NCBI GenBank assembly: GCA_002748425.1
Contig: PDSJ01000028.1
Coordinates: forward strand, 16,495-80,494
Direction: 5' to 3'
From: a candidate division KSB3 bacterium
GTDB lineage: Bacteria; Moduliflexota; Moduliflexia; Moduliflexales; Moduliflexaceae
DNA length: 64,000 nucleotides
The translations under genes were made by a program, and so were the position numbers. The notes below the pieces were generated by a model. It was not told the origin of the DNA. It searched no databases and saw only the letters and a list, made by a program, of their open reading frames with translations. Positions 1 to 8,920 of the stretch are shown one piece after another. The stretch's first letter is position 1; each line of letters opens with the position of its first letter.

Positions 1-2729
1 AAAAGCTTTTCCAGGCCTTTGACCATTGCGGCTCGCGGCCGGCCTGTGAAATCGAAAGCCCCGGAGCTAATCAGACTTTCGACCACCCGTTTATTGACCC
101 GCGAGAGATCCACCCGTTCGCAGAAATCTTTCAGACCGTCATATTTCCCACCGGAGCCACGAACGTCGAGAATCGAATCCACTGCGCCGCTTCCTACGTT
201 CTTGACAGCTGCCAGACCAAAACGAATCTTTTGATCCACCACCGAAAAAGAGTGTTGGCTTTCGTTCACGTCCGGCGGCAAAATCGTAATGCCCATTTCA
301 CGACATTCGTTAATATAGGTGACCACCCGATCAGTATTATCCATGTCGCTGGTAAGCAGTGCCGCCATTGACTCCACCGGATAATGGGCCTTGAGATACG
401 CAGTCTGATAAGTAATCAGGGCATACGCCGCAGTATGGGATTTATTGAAGCCGTATCCCGCAAAATATTCCATCAGATTGAAGACTTCATCGGCTTTGCC
501 TTCAGGAATATTTCGTTTGCGAGCCCCTTCCATAAAACGTTTACGCTGCTTGGCCATTTCCTCGACTTTTTTCTTGCCCATTGCTCGCCGCAGCAAATCG
601 GCATCGCCCAACGTATAGCCGGCCAGCACATTGGATATCTGCATCACCTGTTCCTGGTAAATGATAACTCCGTAGGTTTCCTTCAGGATATTTTCCAGTT
701 GCGGCAGCGGATATTCGATCGGGATGCGGCCATGTTTGCGTTCGATGAAGTCATCGACCATGCCGCTGCCCAGCGGACCGGGACGATAGAGCGCCAGCAC
801 CGCGATAATATCTTCGAAGGTCTCAGGTTTCAGCTTGCGCAGCAGCTCGCGCATTCCGGAGCTTTCCAGCTGAAAGACGCCCAAGGTTTGCCCGCGCGAC
901 AAGAGTTCATAACTCGGGCGATCGTCCATCGGCAGATCCATCAGATCGAGCGTAACGCCGTGAACCTTTTCGATCATTTCCAGGGTGTCCTGAATCATTG
1001 TCAGGTTTCGCAAGCCCAGAAAGTCCATCTTCAGCAGCCCGATTTTTTCGAGATCGTTCATCGGGTACTGTGAAGAAATTTCATCACCTTCTTTTGTACC
1101 TTTATACAGCGGGACAAATTCGACCAGCGGCTTTGGGGAAATCACGACACCGGCGGCATGAGTGGAGACATGCCGTGTCAGGCCCTCCAGGACCTGAGCG
1201 TTGTTCAGTAAGTCGGCGACCTGCCGGTCGTTTTCTTTTAACTCCCGCATTTCCGGCACGACTTCAAGACTTTTCTCCAGGCTGATATGTAATTGATTGG
1301 GGATGAGTTTGGCGAGTTTATCGACGTCTGCAAAGGGAATGCTCAGCACTCGTCCGACATCGCGGACAACTGCCTTTGCTCCCAGAGTTCCAAACGTAGC
1401 GATCTGTGAGACATTCTCTTTTCCGTATTTCTGCGCCACATAGTGAATCACTTCTTCGCGGCGATTCATGCAGAAATCAACGTCAATATCAGGCATACTT
1501 ACCCGTTCGGGGTTCAGGAATCGCTCAAAAAGGAGATTATATTTGATCGGGTCGATGTCGGTAATCCGCATGCAGAAGGCGACCAGGCTTCCGGCCGCTG
1601 AGCCGCGTCCTGGGCCGACTGGAATGCCATTCTGCTTTGCATAATTGATAAAATCCCACACAATCAGGAAGTAGCCGGCATAGCCCATTGTTTTAATAAT
1701 ATCCAATTCCACCTGAAGGCGTTCTTCATACTCTTTTCTGCATGCGTCATGCTGGTCCGGCGCGATATGCTTGAAAACGATCTCCAGCCGTTCTTCCAGG
1801 CCACTGCGGGAGAGCTTTTCCATGTACGAATCAAAGCTGTATCCCGCAGGAACGCCATATTCCGGAAGGATGATATTCCCGAATTCAAATTCAAAGTTAC
1901 AGCGCTCGGCAATATTCAGGGTATTGTGCAAGGCATCGGGGTAATCGCTGAAAACTGCTGCCATCTCTTCCGCTGATTTGACGTAGAACTCGTTCGAGCC
2001 ATACCTCATACGGTTCTCTTCATGAACGAAACGACCGGTGCCGATGCAGAGCAGGACATCGTGGGGAGTCGCATCGGCTTTATTCAGATAATGGCAATCA
2101 TTGCTTGCCACAAGCGGGAGATCGAAATCTTTAGCCAGTTTTACCAGGAATGTGTTGGCCTTTTCCTGTTCCTTGATGTGGTGATACTGCATTTCAAGGT
2201 AAAAATTATCTTTTCCGAAAATTTCACGGTATCGACCGGCAATTTCACGAGCTTTGGCCTCGTTCTCATGGAGATACCAATATGGGACCGCTCCCTTTAA
2301 GCAGGCGCTCAGTCCGATCAGGCCTTCGGCGTGCTGACTCAAGATATCCATGTCAATACGCGGTTTGTAGTAGAAACCGTCGATGTAGCCGTCACTGACC
2401 AGCTTGATCAGATTTTTATAGCCGGTTTCATCTTGCGCCAGCAGCACGAGATGATTCGAGGCGCCTGAAATGCCGTGTGTTGAACTTTTGTCAAGACGGC
2501 TTTCTGGAGCGATATAGACTTCGCAGCCGATAATCGGCTTAATGCCGGCTTTTTTCGCTTGCTGAAAAAACTGTACTGCACCGAACATGTTGCCGTGGTC
2601 GGTAATTGCCACGGAGCGCATCCCCAGGTCCTTGACTTTTGTGACAAGTTTATCGATCCGGTTCGCGCCGTCCAGTAAGCTAAACTCCGTATGCAGATGC
2701 AGATGGACAAAATCTGTTATGTTTCCCAT
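1..2729 (-). CDS. dnaE: DNA polymerase III alpha subunit, C-terminus cut by window edge
   Basis: Replicative DNA polymerase catalytic subunit of the bacterial C family. About 909 residues are visible of a usual 1100-1200, and the gene runs off the left end. The N-terminus has the PHP domain signature FVHLHLHTEFSLLDGA. The catalytic aspartate motif PDIDVDFC and the downstream FQLESSGM and YRPGPLGSGM blocks of the palm and fingers are all present. The ATG at 2729 has a GGAGA Shine-Dalgarno six bases upstream, and the PHP motif starts nine residues later, so the start is secure. The beta-clamp-binding and OB-fold regions would lie outside the window. It is a normal housekeeping gene with no sign of disruption in the part seen. 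Confidence 0.97.
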   Translation of the reverse strand, partial: MGNITDFVHLHLHTEFSLLDGANRIDKLVTKVKDLGMRSVAITDHGNMFGAVQFFQQAKKAGIKPIIGCEVYIAPESRLDKSSTHGISGASNHLVLLAQDETGYKNLIKLVSDGYIDGFYYKPRIDMDILSQHAEGLIGLSACLKGAVPYWYLHENEAKAREIAGRYREIFGKDNFYLEMQYHHIKEQEKANTFLVKLAKDFDLPLVASNDCHYLNKADATPHDVLLCIGTGRFVHEENRMRYGSNEFYVKSAEEMAAVFSDYPDALHNTLNIAERCNFEFEFGNIILPEYGVPAGYSFDSYMEKLSRSGLEERLEIVFKHIAPDQHDACRKEYEERLQVELDIIKTMGYAGYFLIVWDFINYAKQNGIPVGPGRGSAAGSLVAFCMRITDIDPIKYNLLFERFLNPERVSMPDIDVDFCMNRREEVIHYVAQKYGKENVSQIATFGTLGAKAVVRDVGRVLSIPFADVDKLAKLIPNQLHISLEKSLEVVPEMRELKENDRQVADLLNNAQVLEGLTRHVSTHAAGVVISPKPLVEFVPLYKGTKEGDEISSQYPMNDLEKIGLLKMDFLGLRNLTMIQDTLEMIEKVHGVTLDLMDLPMDDRPSYELLSRGQTLGVFQLESSGMRELLRKLKPETFEDIIAVLALYRPGPLGSGMVDDFIERKHGRIPIEYPLPQLENILKETYGVIIYQEQVMQISNVLAGYTLGDADLLRRAMGKKKVEEMAKQRKRFMEGARKRNIPEGKADEVFNLMEYFAGYGFNKSHTAAYALITYQTAYLKAHYPVESMAALLTSDMDNTDRVVTYINECREMGITILPPDVNESQHSFSVVDQKIRFGLAAVKNVGSGAVDSILDVRGSGGKYDGLKDFCERVDLSRVNKRVVESLISSGAFDFTGRPRAAMVKGLEKL

Positions 2730-2777
2730 ATATTTCTCCAGGGATGCCGAAGAGAGAAGCGTCTCTTCCTGTATGCC

Positions 2778-3965
2778 TTATTTTCCTTCTTGTTGCAGCA
2801 GCTCTTCGACAATATCAAAACGTTGCAGTCTGTTCAACGCTCTTCTTTCATGTGCTGGAAGCGTCTGCTCTGCCCGTTGATCGAGAAAGACTTGCGGGCC
2901 GGCATTCAACGCACGGGCGTTGCTCCCGGGCAATGGATCGTTGTCAAGATCGGTGTTTCCGGCAGGGCGGTGATAGACTATTGACATATGGAGCTGATCG
3001 TAGAGGCTGTAAGTCCCCCCGAACTCTCCGGTTTTCACCATCACTGAAGGCTTTCCGCCCCATTTTGGTTCAGAGCTGTGCCGGAAGCCGAAGCCGTGCC
3101 CGGATTCATGGGCGACAATCTCTTCAAACGCAATGCGTGAAGGATTAGCGGCTTTATAGTAACGATCGTTATCAAGCACGAAGACCAGGGCCTTATGAAT
3201 CGTACTGGTGGTCGGAGAGATAAAATCCGGAATCGTATAGGTCAGTCCATAGGCTCCTGAGAGTTGGAGTGAGTCGTCAAACGAGATTACAAAGGCGTTA
3301 TCCGGAATTTGTGCAACACTGACATCGCTGGCAAAATAGCGCTGCTCAATATCGATCGCGCTGTAAAAATTCCCGGTAAAAATTGGCACGATTTCTTTTA
3401 ACACCCGTATTGTCGCATCGATCGTCCACTGGTCGATCGTGCCGTCTTTTGCAGCGGCTGCGTTGGTGTTGATATAGAATTTCGGCGGCTGCGGGTTTGT
3501 CCAGCGATGCGTCGGAAAGATATCACGTTCCAGGGGATGATTCCCCCTGGCAAGTTCTCGATAAAAGTTGAGGTCAAAGCTGCTGCCTGTTTCGATTGCG
3601 TCAACTGATATCGAGCGCCCGTCTCTTGCAGTATTGACGACTTTTGTTCTGGGATAAATTCCCTCTCCGGAAAGAATCACTGCCAGACTGCCTTCTCCCA
3701 CGCCATAGAGCAGAAAACTGCCGTCACTCTCTGTTATCACGGAACGCGAATTGACCGATACCGTCACTCCAGCCAGCGATCGTCCGTAGACGGTTCCAAC
3801 AACCCTTCCCGCCAGATTCCCTTGACCAGGGTCGAGCGCTAAACCGTCGGTTTTATCAGGCGGCCCGCTAATGCCGCTGTTCTTCTTGTCATCATGACAG
3901 CCGCTGAAACAGAGTAAAGCAGCCATCATGATGACAAGAAGAGCTCTCGCAGTGTAGTGCATCAT
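2778..3965 (-). CDS. Metzincin-type zinc metalloprotease lipoprotein
   Basis: Predicted secreted, lipid-anchored peptidase of 395 residues. Residues 1-22 form a signal peptide (two basic residues, a hydrophobic core, then FSGC) with Cys23 as likely lipidation site. Residues about 45-115 look like a carboxypeptidase-regulatory-like beta-sandwich (GRVVGTVYGRSLAGVTVSV). The catalytic motif HESGHGFGFRH fits HExxHxxGxxH, with His286, Glu287, His290, Gly293 and His296. The later SVMVKTG could be the Met-turn. Those two motifs define metzincins, but the family (M10, M12, M43 or other) cannot be named from here. ATGs at 3965 and 3962 both sit behind AAGGA. Start region codons contain a long inverted repeat, listed separately. 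Substrate unknown. Confidence 0.8.
   Translation of the reverse strand: MMHYTARALLVIMMAALLCFSGCHDDKKNSGISGPPDKTDGLALDPGQGNLAGRVVGTVYGRSLAGVTVSVNSRSVITESDGSFLLYGVGEGSLAVILSGEGIYPRTKVVNTARDGRSISVDAIETGSSFDLNFYRELARGNHPLERDIFPTHRWTNPQPPKFYINTNAAAAKDGTIDQWTIDATIRVLKEIVPIFTGNFYSAIDIEQRYFASDVSVAQIPDNAFVISFDDSLQLSGAYGLTYTIPDFISPTTSTIHKALVFVLDNDRYYKAANPSRIAFEEIVAHESGHGFGFRHSSEPKWGGKPSVMVKTGEFGGTYSLYDQLHMSIVYHRPAGNTDLDNDPLPGSNARALNAGPQVFLDQRAEQTLPAHERRALNRLQRFDIVEELLQQEGK
3881..3942 (-). repeat. 17-bp perfect inverted repeat in the lipoprotein signal-peptide codons
   Basis: TCTTCTTGTCATCATGA at 3881-3897 is the exact reverse complement of 3926-3942, with 28 bases between. In the metalloprotease mRNA it would form a 17-bp stem beginning about eight codons after the start. 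It could hinder or time translation. That role is inference. Confidence 0.75.
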
Positions 3966-4191
3966 ATATTCCTTATGTCATCAGATGTGTATGAATGCTT
4001 AAAAATGCTCCTGCATATATGATGGAACTCAAGCGCTTTTCGTCAAGAGAATAGATCACTTTTTCCATTTCAGGGAGATTATATGAAAAATTAACTTGAC
4101 ATAAACATCATTTTCTACTTTTTTTTGCTTTAAATCAAATTTAAAGAGAATTTTTATAAAAATAGAATTATACAATGAGAGGTGAGACGTT
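3966..4191. promoter_or_regulatory. AT-rich divergent intergenic region with a TTGACA box
   Basis: This stretch separates the minus-strand lipoprotein from a small plus-strand ORF. A TTGACA lies at 4096-4101 on the plus strand in very AT-rich DNA. I find no good -10 at 16-18 bp, so the promoter call is weak. A GAGAGGTGAG Shine-Dalgarno precedes the ATG at 4192. Confidence 0.35.
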
Positions 4192-4383
4192 ATGGAGGCG
4201 CTGACACAGGTCAAACATGAATTGATTCGTGTACTGGAAGAGAATGACTTCGAGCATCTTACCTATGGCGAACAAGCCCGGCTTCGAGATTATCTGCAAC
4301 AAATTTCTCACACTCTCAAACTTGCCGCTGATCCTCGCCGGCCCCGAAAGACATTCAGAGCGTTGTCGCGCTCGTTAAATTAG
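4192..4383 (+). CDS. Small hypothetical protein, 63 residues
   Basis: I do not recognise this protein. It is hydrophilic and mostly helical in look (EALTQVKHELIRVLEENDFE), ends in a basic stretch (RRPRKTFRALSRSLN), and has no membrane segment or cysteine. A strong GAGAGGTGAG ribosome site lies about seven bases before the ATG, which is the main reason to believe it is translated. It stands alone between divergent and convergent minus-strand genes and ends 19 bp before the mutY stop. Could be a small DNA- or protein-binding factor, but nothing shows which. Confidence 0.55.
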   Translation: MEALTQVKHELIRVLEENDFEHLTYGEQARLRDYLQQISHTLKLAADPRRPRKTFRALSRSLN

Positions 4384-4401
4384 GATCGCATTAGAACGAA
4401 T

Positions 4402-5070
4402 TTACGTATATTTCGGATACGCCAGGCACCAGATCGTCATCGGACACAGCAGGCAAAGAGGTTTTCGGGCTGTACACAACATGGCTCCAAAATCCATAAG
4501 CCCCTGATTATAATCGTAAGAGCGCTTTTGTGGAAGCAGCTCTTCGGCAAGTGTCCAAATCTTTTTAGCGTCAGCACTGTTTTCAGAGCTGTTTTTACCA
4601 TAAAATACCCGCTGTAACAGCCGGTCGACATTTGTGTCCACCAGCGGAACGCTTTTCCCATGACCAAAGCAGGCGATGGCGCCTGCCGTATATTGACCAA
4701 TCCCTTTGAGTTTCTGTAACTCATCAGGGGTATTCGGGATCTCTCCTCCGTATTTCGCCTGTACTTCGCGGGCAATTGTCTGGAGACGGACCGGACGGAT
4801 GTTGTAACCCAGGGGCTTCCAGTCCTCTTTGAGTTGTTCAGTTCGGGCTTCAGCGAGCGCGTTGATATTCGGATATTTCTCGAGGAATTCGTGATATTTT
4901 GGAATCACACGATCGACCTGCGTTTGTTGCAGCATAACCTCAGAGATGAGAATATGGTAAGGATTCTCTGTTTCTCTCCAGGGAAGTTGCCGTCCGTAGG
5001 TTTCATACCATTCAAGCAGCGCCTGACGAAATTGCCTCTTTTTTTTCTTCGTGATTCTCGGAGCGCCCAT
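4402..5070 (-). CDS. mutY: A/G-specific adenine glycosylase, short MutY lacking the C-terminal domain
   Basis: Base-excision enzyme that removes adenine mispaired with guanine or 8-oxoguanine. At 222 residues it contains only the catalytic and iron-sulfur domains. Visible are SEVMLQQTQV with catalytic Glu44, the helix-hairpin-helix LKGIGQYTAGAI, Asp145 in LVDTNVDR, and the cluster ligands Cys199, Cys206, Cys209 and Cys215 with the family spacing C-x6-C-x2-C-x5-C. E. coli MutY is about 350 residues because of a NUDIX-like 8-oxoG recognition domain, and that is absent here. The stop follows seven residues after the last ligand, so this looks like a natural short form, not a frameshift; I see no continuation in other frames. 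Last gene of a minus-strand run from rpoA. Confidence 0.9.
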   Translation of the reverse strand: MGAPRITKKKKRQFRQALLEWYETYGRQLPWRETENPYHILISEVMLQQTQVDRVIPKYHEFLEKYPNINALAEARTEQLKEDWKPLGYNIRPVRLQTIAREVQAKYGGEIPNTPDELQKLKGIGQYTAGAIACFGHGKSVPLVDTNVDRLLQRVFYGKNSSENSADAKKIWTLAEELLPQKRSYDYNQGLMDFGAMLCTARKPLCLLCPMTIWCLAYPKYT

Positions 5071-5098
5071 CTATACGGCCTTTCCTTTCCGCATGAAT

Positions 5099-5116
5099 AA
5101 CGCTCATCTGAGCGTT
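5099..5116 (-). terminator. Hairpin between the UDP-sugar dehydrogenase and mutY
   Basis: AACGCTC (5099-5105), a four-base loop and GAGCGTT (5110-5116) form a perfect 7-bp stem just downstream of the dehydrogenase stop on the minus strand. No real T-run follows, so it may only stabilise the 3' end or partly terminate. Confidence 0.35.
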
Positions 5117-5155
5117 TAGCCATTTTCAAATAAGCTCTGACGGTTTGCGCTGAGA

Positions 5156-6460
5156 CTATAGCTTTACAACACGATCTCGCGGGTCGGAAATATTTTTCGT
5201 GACGTTACGGGTATCGACAAAGATTTGGGAATGCTCTACCATCCATTGATAGTCAAAGGCAGAGTGATCCGTGACCAGCACGGTACAATCCATTGATTTC
5301 AAAAAGTCGGAGCTGAGTTCGGACGAATTCAGCGTCATACTATTTTCCGAGAACTGAGGGATGTATGGATCGTGATAATATAATTCCGCCCCTTTTTTTT
5401 CCAGAATACTGATAATATCAAGGGCCGGCGACTCTCGGACATCATTAATATCGCGTTTATATGCAATTCCTAACATGAGTATGCGTGAGCCTTTCACGCT
5501 TTTCTGGTGCTTGTTCAGTGCATCGACGATTCTCGTGACAACATGGGCCGGCATCGACGCATTGATTTCTCCGGCTAATTCGATAAACCTGGCATTATAG
5601 TTCAAGGTCTTCATCTTCCAGGCCAGATAATACGGATCGATTGGGATACAGTGGCCCCCTAAACCGGGCCCCGGATAAAAGGGCATAAAACCGAAAGGTT
5701 TGCTTGCAGCAGCTTGAATCACTTCCCATACATCGACTTCCAGTTTATCGCACATCAGGGCGAGCTCGTTCACCAGCCCGATATTCACACTGCGGAAGGT
5801 ATTTTCGAGCAGCTTGACCATTTCAGCACACTTTGTCGAAGAAACCGCAATAACAGTATTGATGGCGTGTTCGTAAAGCCATTTGGCGACGTCTGAACAT
5901 TGCGGCGTTACGCCTCCGATCACTTTTGGGGTATTCTTCGTGTTATAGTGCGCATTACCGGGATCGACACGTTCTGGAGAAAAGGCCAGAAAAAAGTCTT
6001 TTCCAACCTCTAAGCCGCTTTTAGACAGTTCCGGTAAGATGGCTTCATCAGTCGTGCCAGGATAGGTCGTACTTTCCAGCACGATCAATTGACCCGGGTG
6101 GAGGAAGTTCCGAATTTCCTGTACCGCAGCCATAATGTAAGAGATGTCAGGATCTTTGCTCTTTCGCAGAGGAGTCGGGACACAGATGCTGACTGCATCG
6201 ATTTCTCGCAGAACGGAGAAATCACTCGAAGCCCTCAACATCCCTTGAGTCACAAGCTCCTCAAGATCTGCCTCCGGCACATCCTGAATATAAGATTTCC
6301 CGGCATTTACAGCATCCACTTTACGCAAATCGATATCGATCCCGATGACCGGAAAACCAGCCTGTCCGAATTCAACAGCCAGAGGCAGTCCGACATAGCC
6401 CAGCCCGATGACTCCTATTTTCGCTGTGTTGTCTTGAATCTTTTTTTTCAACTCTGTCAT
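5156..6460 (-). CDS. UDP-N-acetylglucosamine/mannosamine-type 6-dehydrogenase
   Basis: NAD-dependent oxidation of a UDP-sugar (four-electron, C6 to carboxylate), supplying uronic acids for surface polysaccharide. The 434 residues show the N-terminal Rossmann fingerprint IGVIGLGYVGLPLA, the STTYPGTTDE and FSPERVDPGN blocks, and the catalytic cysteine Cys271 in LGGHCIPIDPYY. The SPERVDPGN version and the loop pattern favour the WbpA/WecC/TviB branch over UDP-glucose dehydrogenase, but substrate is inferred. It follows rpe by 33 bp on the minus strand and probably shares its transcript. No glycosyltransferase neighbours are present, so the polysaccharide is unknown. Confidence 0.9.
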   Translation of the reverse strand: MTELKKKIQDNTAKIGVIGLGYVGLPLAVEFGQAGFPVIGIDIDLRKVDAVNAGKSYIQDVPEADLEELVTQGMLRASSDFSVLREIDAVSICVPTPLRKSKDPDISYIMAAVQEIRNFLHPGQLIVLESTTYPGTTDEAILPELSKSGLEVGKDFFLAFSPERVDPGNAHYNTKNTPKVIGGVTPQCSDVAKWLYEHAINTVIAVSSTKCAEMVKLLENTFRSVNIGLVNELALMCDKLEVDVWEVIQAAASKPFGFMPFYPGPGLGGHCIPIDPYYLAWKMKTLNYNARFIELAGEINASMPAHVVTRIVDALNKHQKSVKGSRILMLGIAYKRDINDVRESPALDIISILEKKGAELYYHDPYIPQFSENSMTLNSSELSSDFLKSMDCTVLVTDHSAFDYQWMVEHSQIFVDTRNVTKNISDPRDRVVKL

Positions 6461-6493
6461 AATTTTTTATACTGCTGCACGTCAAGTCCAAGC

Positions 6494-7150
6494 TTACGCG
6501 CAGGCGGCTTTCATCTCCTGAATAATTTTTCCCCGGTCGGGAGCGTTGAACACGGAAGAACCTGCCACAGCGATTGTGACACCGGCTTCAGCGAGATCCC
6601 GGATGTTTGAGGGCGAAGCCCCTCCATCGACTTCAATCTCGACGTCTGAACGTTTTCGCTCTTTCAGCATATTGGCAAGCGATCGAATTTTCTGCAAACT
6701 TGACGGGATAAACGTCTGACCTCCAAAACCCGGATTGACCGACATAACCAGCACCATATCGATCTCATCGAGAATTGCATCCAGGCAATGCAGCGAAGTT
6801 GCCGGATTCAGGGAAACACCGGCCTTCATCCCGCGTTTCCTGATTTCGCTCACAGTACGATGCAGATGGTGACAGACCTCGACGTGAACGGTCAGGTAGT
6901 TCGCGCCGCTGTCGGCAAATTCGTCGATAAAGTCATTGGGATTCGTGATCATTAAATGCACATCTATGGGGAGGGAGGTATACTTTGTAATTGAGCGAAG
7001 CACAGGAGGGCCGATCGTTAAATTCGGCACAAAATGTCCATCCATCACGTCAATGTGTAAGATGTCTGCGCCGCCCTGTTCAACATCTTGGATCTCATCG
7101 TGTAAACGAGCGAAATCCGCTGAAAGGATCGATGGGGCAATTTTTATCAT
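6494..7150 (-). CDS. rpe: Ribulose-phosphate 3-epimerase
   Basis: Interconverts ribulose 5-phosphate and xylulose 5-phosphate in the pentose phosphate pathway. The 218-residue TIM barrel carries the family blocks APSILSADFARL, HIDVMDGHFVPNLTIGP, HLMI, VMSVNPGFGGQTF and EVDGGA, with the metal and catalytic histidines and aspartates in place. The ATG at 7150 has AAGGAG upstream. It lies downstream of a PASTA-domain gene, an arrangement I recall from other bacteria in which rsmB, a PASTA protein and rpe are adjacent. Confidence 0.97.
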   Translation of the reverse strand: MIKIAPSILSADFARLHDEIQDVEQGGADILHIDVMDGHFVPNLTIGPPVLRSITKYTSLPIDVHLMITNPNDFIDEFADSGANYLTVHVEVCHHLHRTVSEIRKRGMKAGVSLNPATSLHCLDAILDEIDMVLVMSVNPGFGGQTFIPSSLQKIRSLANMLKERKRSDVEIEVDGGASPSNIRDLAEAGVTIAVAGSSVFNAPDRGKIIQEMKAACA

Positions 7151-7213
7151 GACAATTTCTCCTTCGGCAAGAAGTCATCCGTTAGTCTAAGTACGTTCAA
7201 GCGTTCTGCAGGA

Positions 7214-8194
7214 CTAGTCAGCGCTTATTCGTTGAATACGTTCAAGCGTCCCGTCCAGCCAAATCTCAACGGACGTAGGCCCAACGACTGGTATGCGAAC
7301 TGTCACTCGCCGTCCGGAGGCAACAAATTCACGAAACATTTCAGAACTGCCTTCAGCGTTCTTCACGACAACGGCAACATCCCGTGTAAAGGGACCGGGC
7401 GGGAGCGTATAGTCCACGGTATAATACGCGACAGGGGGCGGAGCAGTGACTCTCCGTCTCCCTGACTGACCATTACGGCTCACAACAAAGGTCACCATAT
7501 TCTGCTCTTCGACAAGAGTTCCAGCTTTTGGAGTCTGGCTGAGAACTGTATCGGGCGGGATGAGAGGATAATCTTCCCGCGCGACTCTATTCAGCTTCAG
7601 ACCGAGCCGTTCAACGACCTGCGCGGCATATTCCAATCGTTCTTCAACCAGATCCGGCATCACCATCACGCGCTTATGGGCACCGCGACTCACCAGGAGA
7701 TCGACCTGTTCCCCCAGCGTGGCATTGCTTCCTGGACGAGGACGTTGCGTCACGATCGTATCAACAGGACTTTCATCTGAGTGAACGTACGCCACATCCC
7801 CAATCCTGAATCGGCTCTGCCGGATAAGCCGACGGGCTTGTCCCCAGTTTTTTCCAGTCACATCAGGAAGCGTTACTGTTTCAATACCATCACTGACGTT
7901 GATACGGATCAGCGCATTTTTCGCACTTTTCGTGCCCGGTTCGGGGTCTTGAGCGAGGATATGATCCCTGGGAATCTTCGTATCAATTTGTCGTCCGGCG
8001 ACCTTGAGATGCAAATGACGCTCAGTCAATAAATTTCTGGCATACTCAAGGTCTTTTCCGATGAGATCGGGAACTTCGACTTCGCTGACAGCGAAAATAT
8101 ATCGATACGTGGCGATCCCGCTGAAAATGGTCAGAGAAAAAAGAAAACAACAAAAAATAAGGCTTTTAAGGAGTCCGAGAACTATTTTAGGCAT
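7214..8194 (-). CDS. Membrane-anchored PASTA-domain protein
   Basis: A 326-residue protein with one N-terminal membrane segment (residues about 8-31) and three PASTA repeats outside (about 37-102, 103-170 and 175-245), each starting with a VPDL/LPDV/MPDL motif and ending in a strand such as ALIRINVSDG. PASTA modules bind peptidoglycan fragments in penicillin-binding proteins and PknB kinases, but here there is neither a kinase nor a transpeptidase domain. The C-terminal 80 residues form an unassigned domain (YYTVDYTLPPG, then RVTVRIPVVG). The ATG overlaps the end of the DUF502 gene by 8 bp, suggesting coupled translation. Possible role in sensing or binding the cell wall. Confidence 0.85.
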   Translation of the reverse strand: MPKIVLGLLKSLIFCCFLFSLTIFSGIATYRYIFAVSEVEVPDLIGKDLEYARNLLTERHLHLKVAGRQIDTKIPRDHILAQDPEPGTKSAKNALIRINVSDGIETVTLPDVTGKNWGQARRLIRQSRFRIGDVAYVHSDESPVDTIVTQRPRPGSNATLGEQVDLLVSRGAHKRVMVMPDLVEERLEYAAQVVERLGLKLNRVAREDYPLIPPDTVLSQTPKAGTLVEEQNMVTFVVSRNGQSGRRRVTAPPPVAYYTVDYTLPPGPFTRDVAVVVKNAEGSSEMFREFVASGRRVTVRIPVVGPTSVEIWLDGTLERIQRISAD

Positions 8195-8810
8195 CGGCTT
8201 GCTGCAGGAGAGAACCCGGAGGGTGAAGAATTCCTCCGGAGACTACCATTTTGAGGCCATCTTCAATACTTATCGGCAGCACAACCACTTCCTTTTTCGG
8301 AACCAGCAGTAAAAAGCCGGTGGTCGGGTTTGGTGTGGTGACGACAAAAACATTCAGGAGAATTTCTGGAATTTTTTCCTGAATTTCTCCTCCAGAGTCA
8401 GCGGTGACAAAGCCAATCGTATAACTGCCTCTTTTAGGATATTCCAACAGGACAACCTGTGTAAAAGCCTGGCGTTGTTCTGCGGTTAAGGTTTCGAGAA
8501 ACTGTTTGGCGCCGTTATAAATTGTCCCGATAAATGGAATCTTTGCCACGAGATATTCGCCGAAAGAGACAAACGCACGGCCAAGCATATTGGTAACCAG
8601 GAGTCCGACCACAAACACGATCAAAATCGTACTCGCAATCCCCAGACCAGGGATATGCCGTTCTGTTAATCGAAGGGCTAGAGGCGCGAATAAACCATCC
8701 AGCCACCGGAACATCATTTGCAGTAACACTAGCGTGATGCCGACCGGTAAAACAATAACAAGTCCTGCAATAAATTTGTTTCGAACGGTATATCGAAGGC
8801 TTGACAGCAT
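8187..8810 (-). CDS. DUF502 family membrane protein
   Basis: 207 residues with two membrane segments (about 13-33 and 55-78) and the recognisable DUF502 pattern: GLVIVLPVGITLVLL, GLLVTNMLGR, KIPFIGTIYNGAKQ, then TPNPTTGFLLLVPK. Function of the family is unknown; members are inner-membrane proteins common in Proteobacteria, chloroplasts and many other groups. No convincing Shine-Dalgarno precedes the ATG at 8810. It lies 110 bp after the rpoA stop on the same strand. Confidence 0.88.
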   Translation of the reverse strand: MLSSLRYTVRNKFIAGLVIVLPVGITLVLLQMMFRWLDGLFAPLALRLTERHIPGLGIASTILIVFVVGLLVTNMLGRAFVSFGEYLVAKIPFIGTIYNGAKQFLETLTAEQRQAFTQVVLLEYPKRGSYTIGFVTADSGGEIQEKIPEILLNVFVVTTPNPTTGFLLLVPKKEVVVLPISIEDGLKMVVSGGILHPPGSLLQQADA

Positions 8811-8920
8811 GAAGTGTTTTCAGGGACGACAAACAGTGTCCAGCGTGTGTGAAAAGTCATCCTTAGAAGCCGATCGCATGTCGAATACTGCTTGCCGTTT
8901 GCCGAGGCCTGAACGCCTGT

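Noticed and set aside
384..1073. Long plus-strand frame of 229 codons inside dnaE
   Set aside because: It is antisense to a clear, uninterrupted DNA polymerase frame, has no ribosome site and no family likeness.
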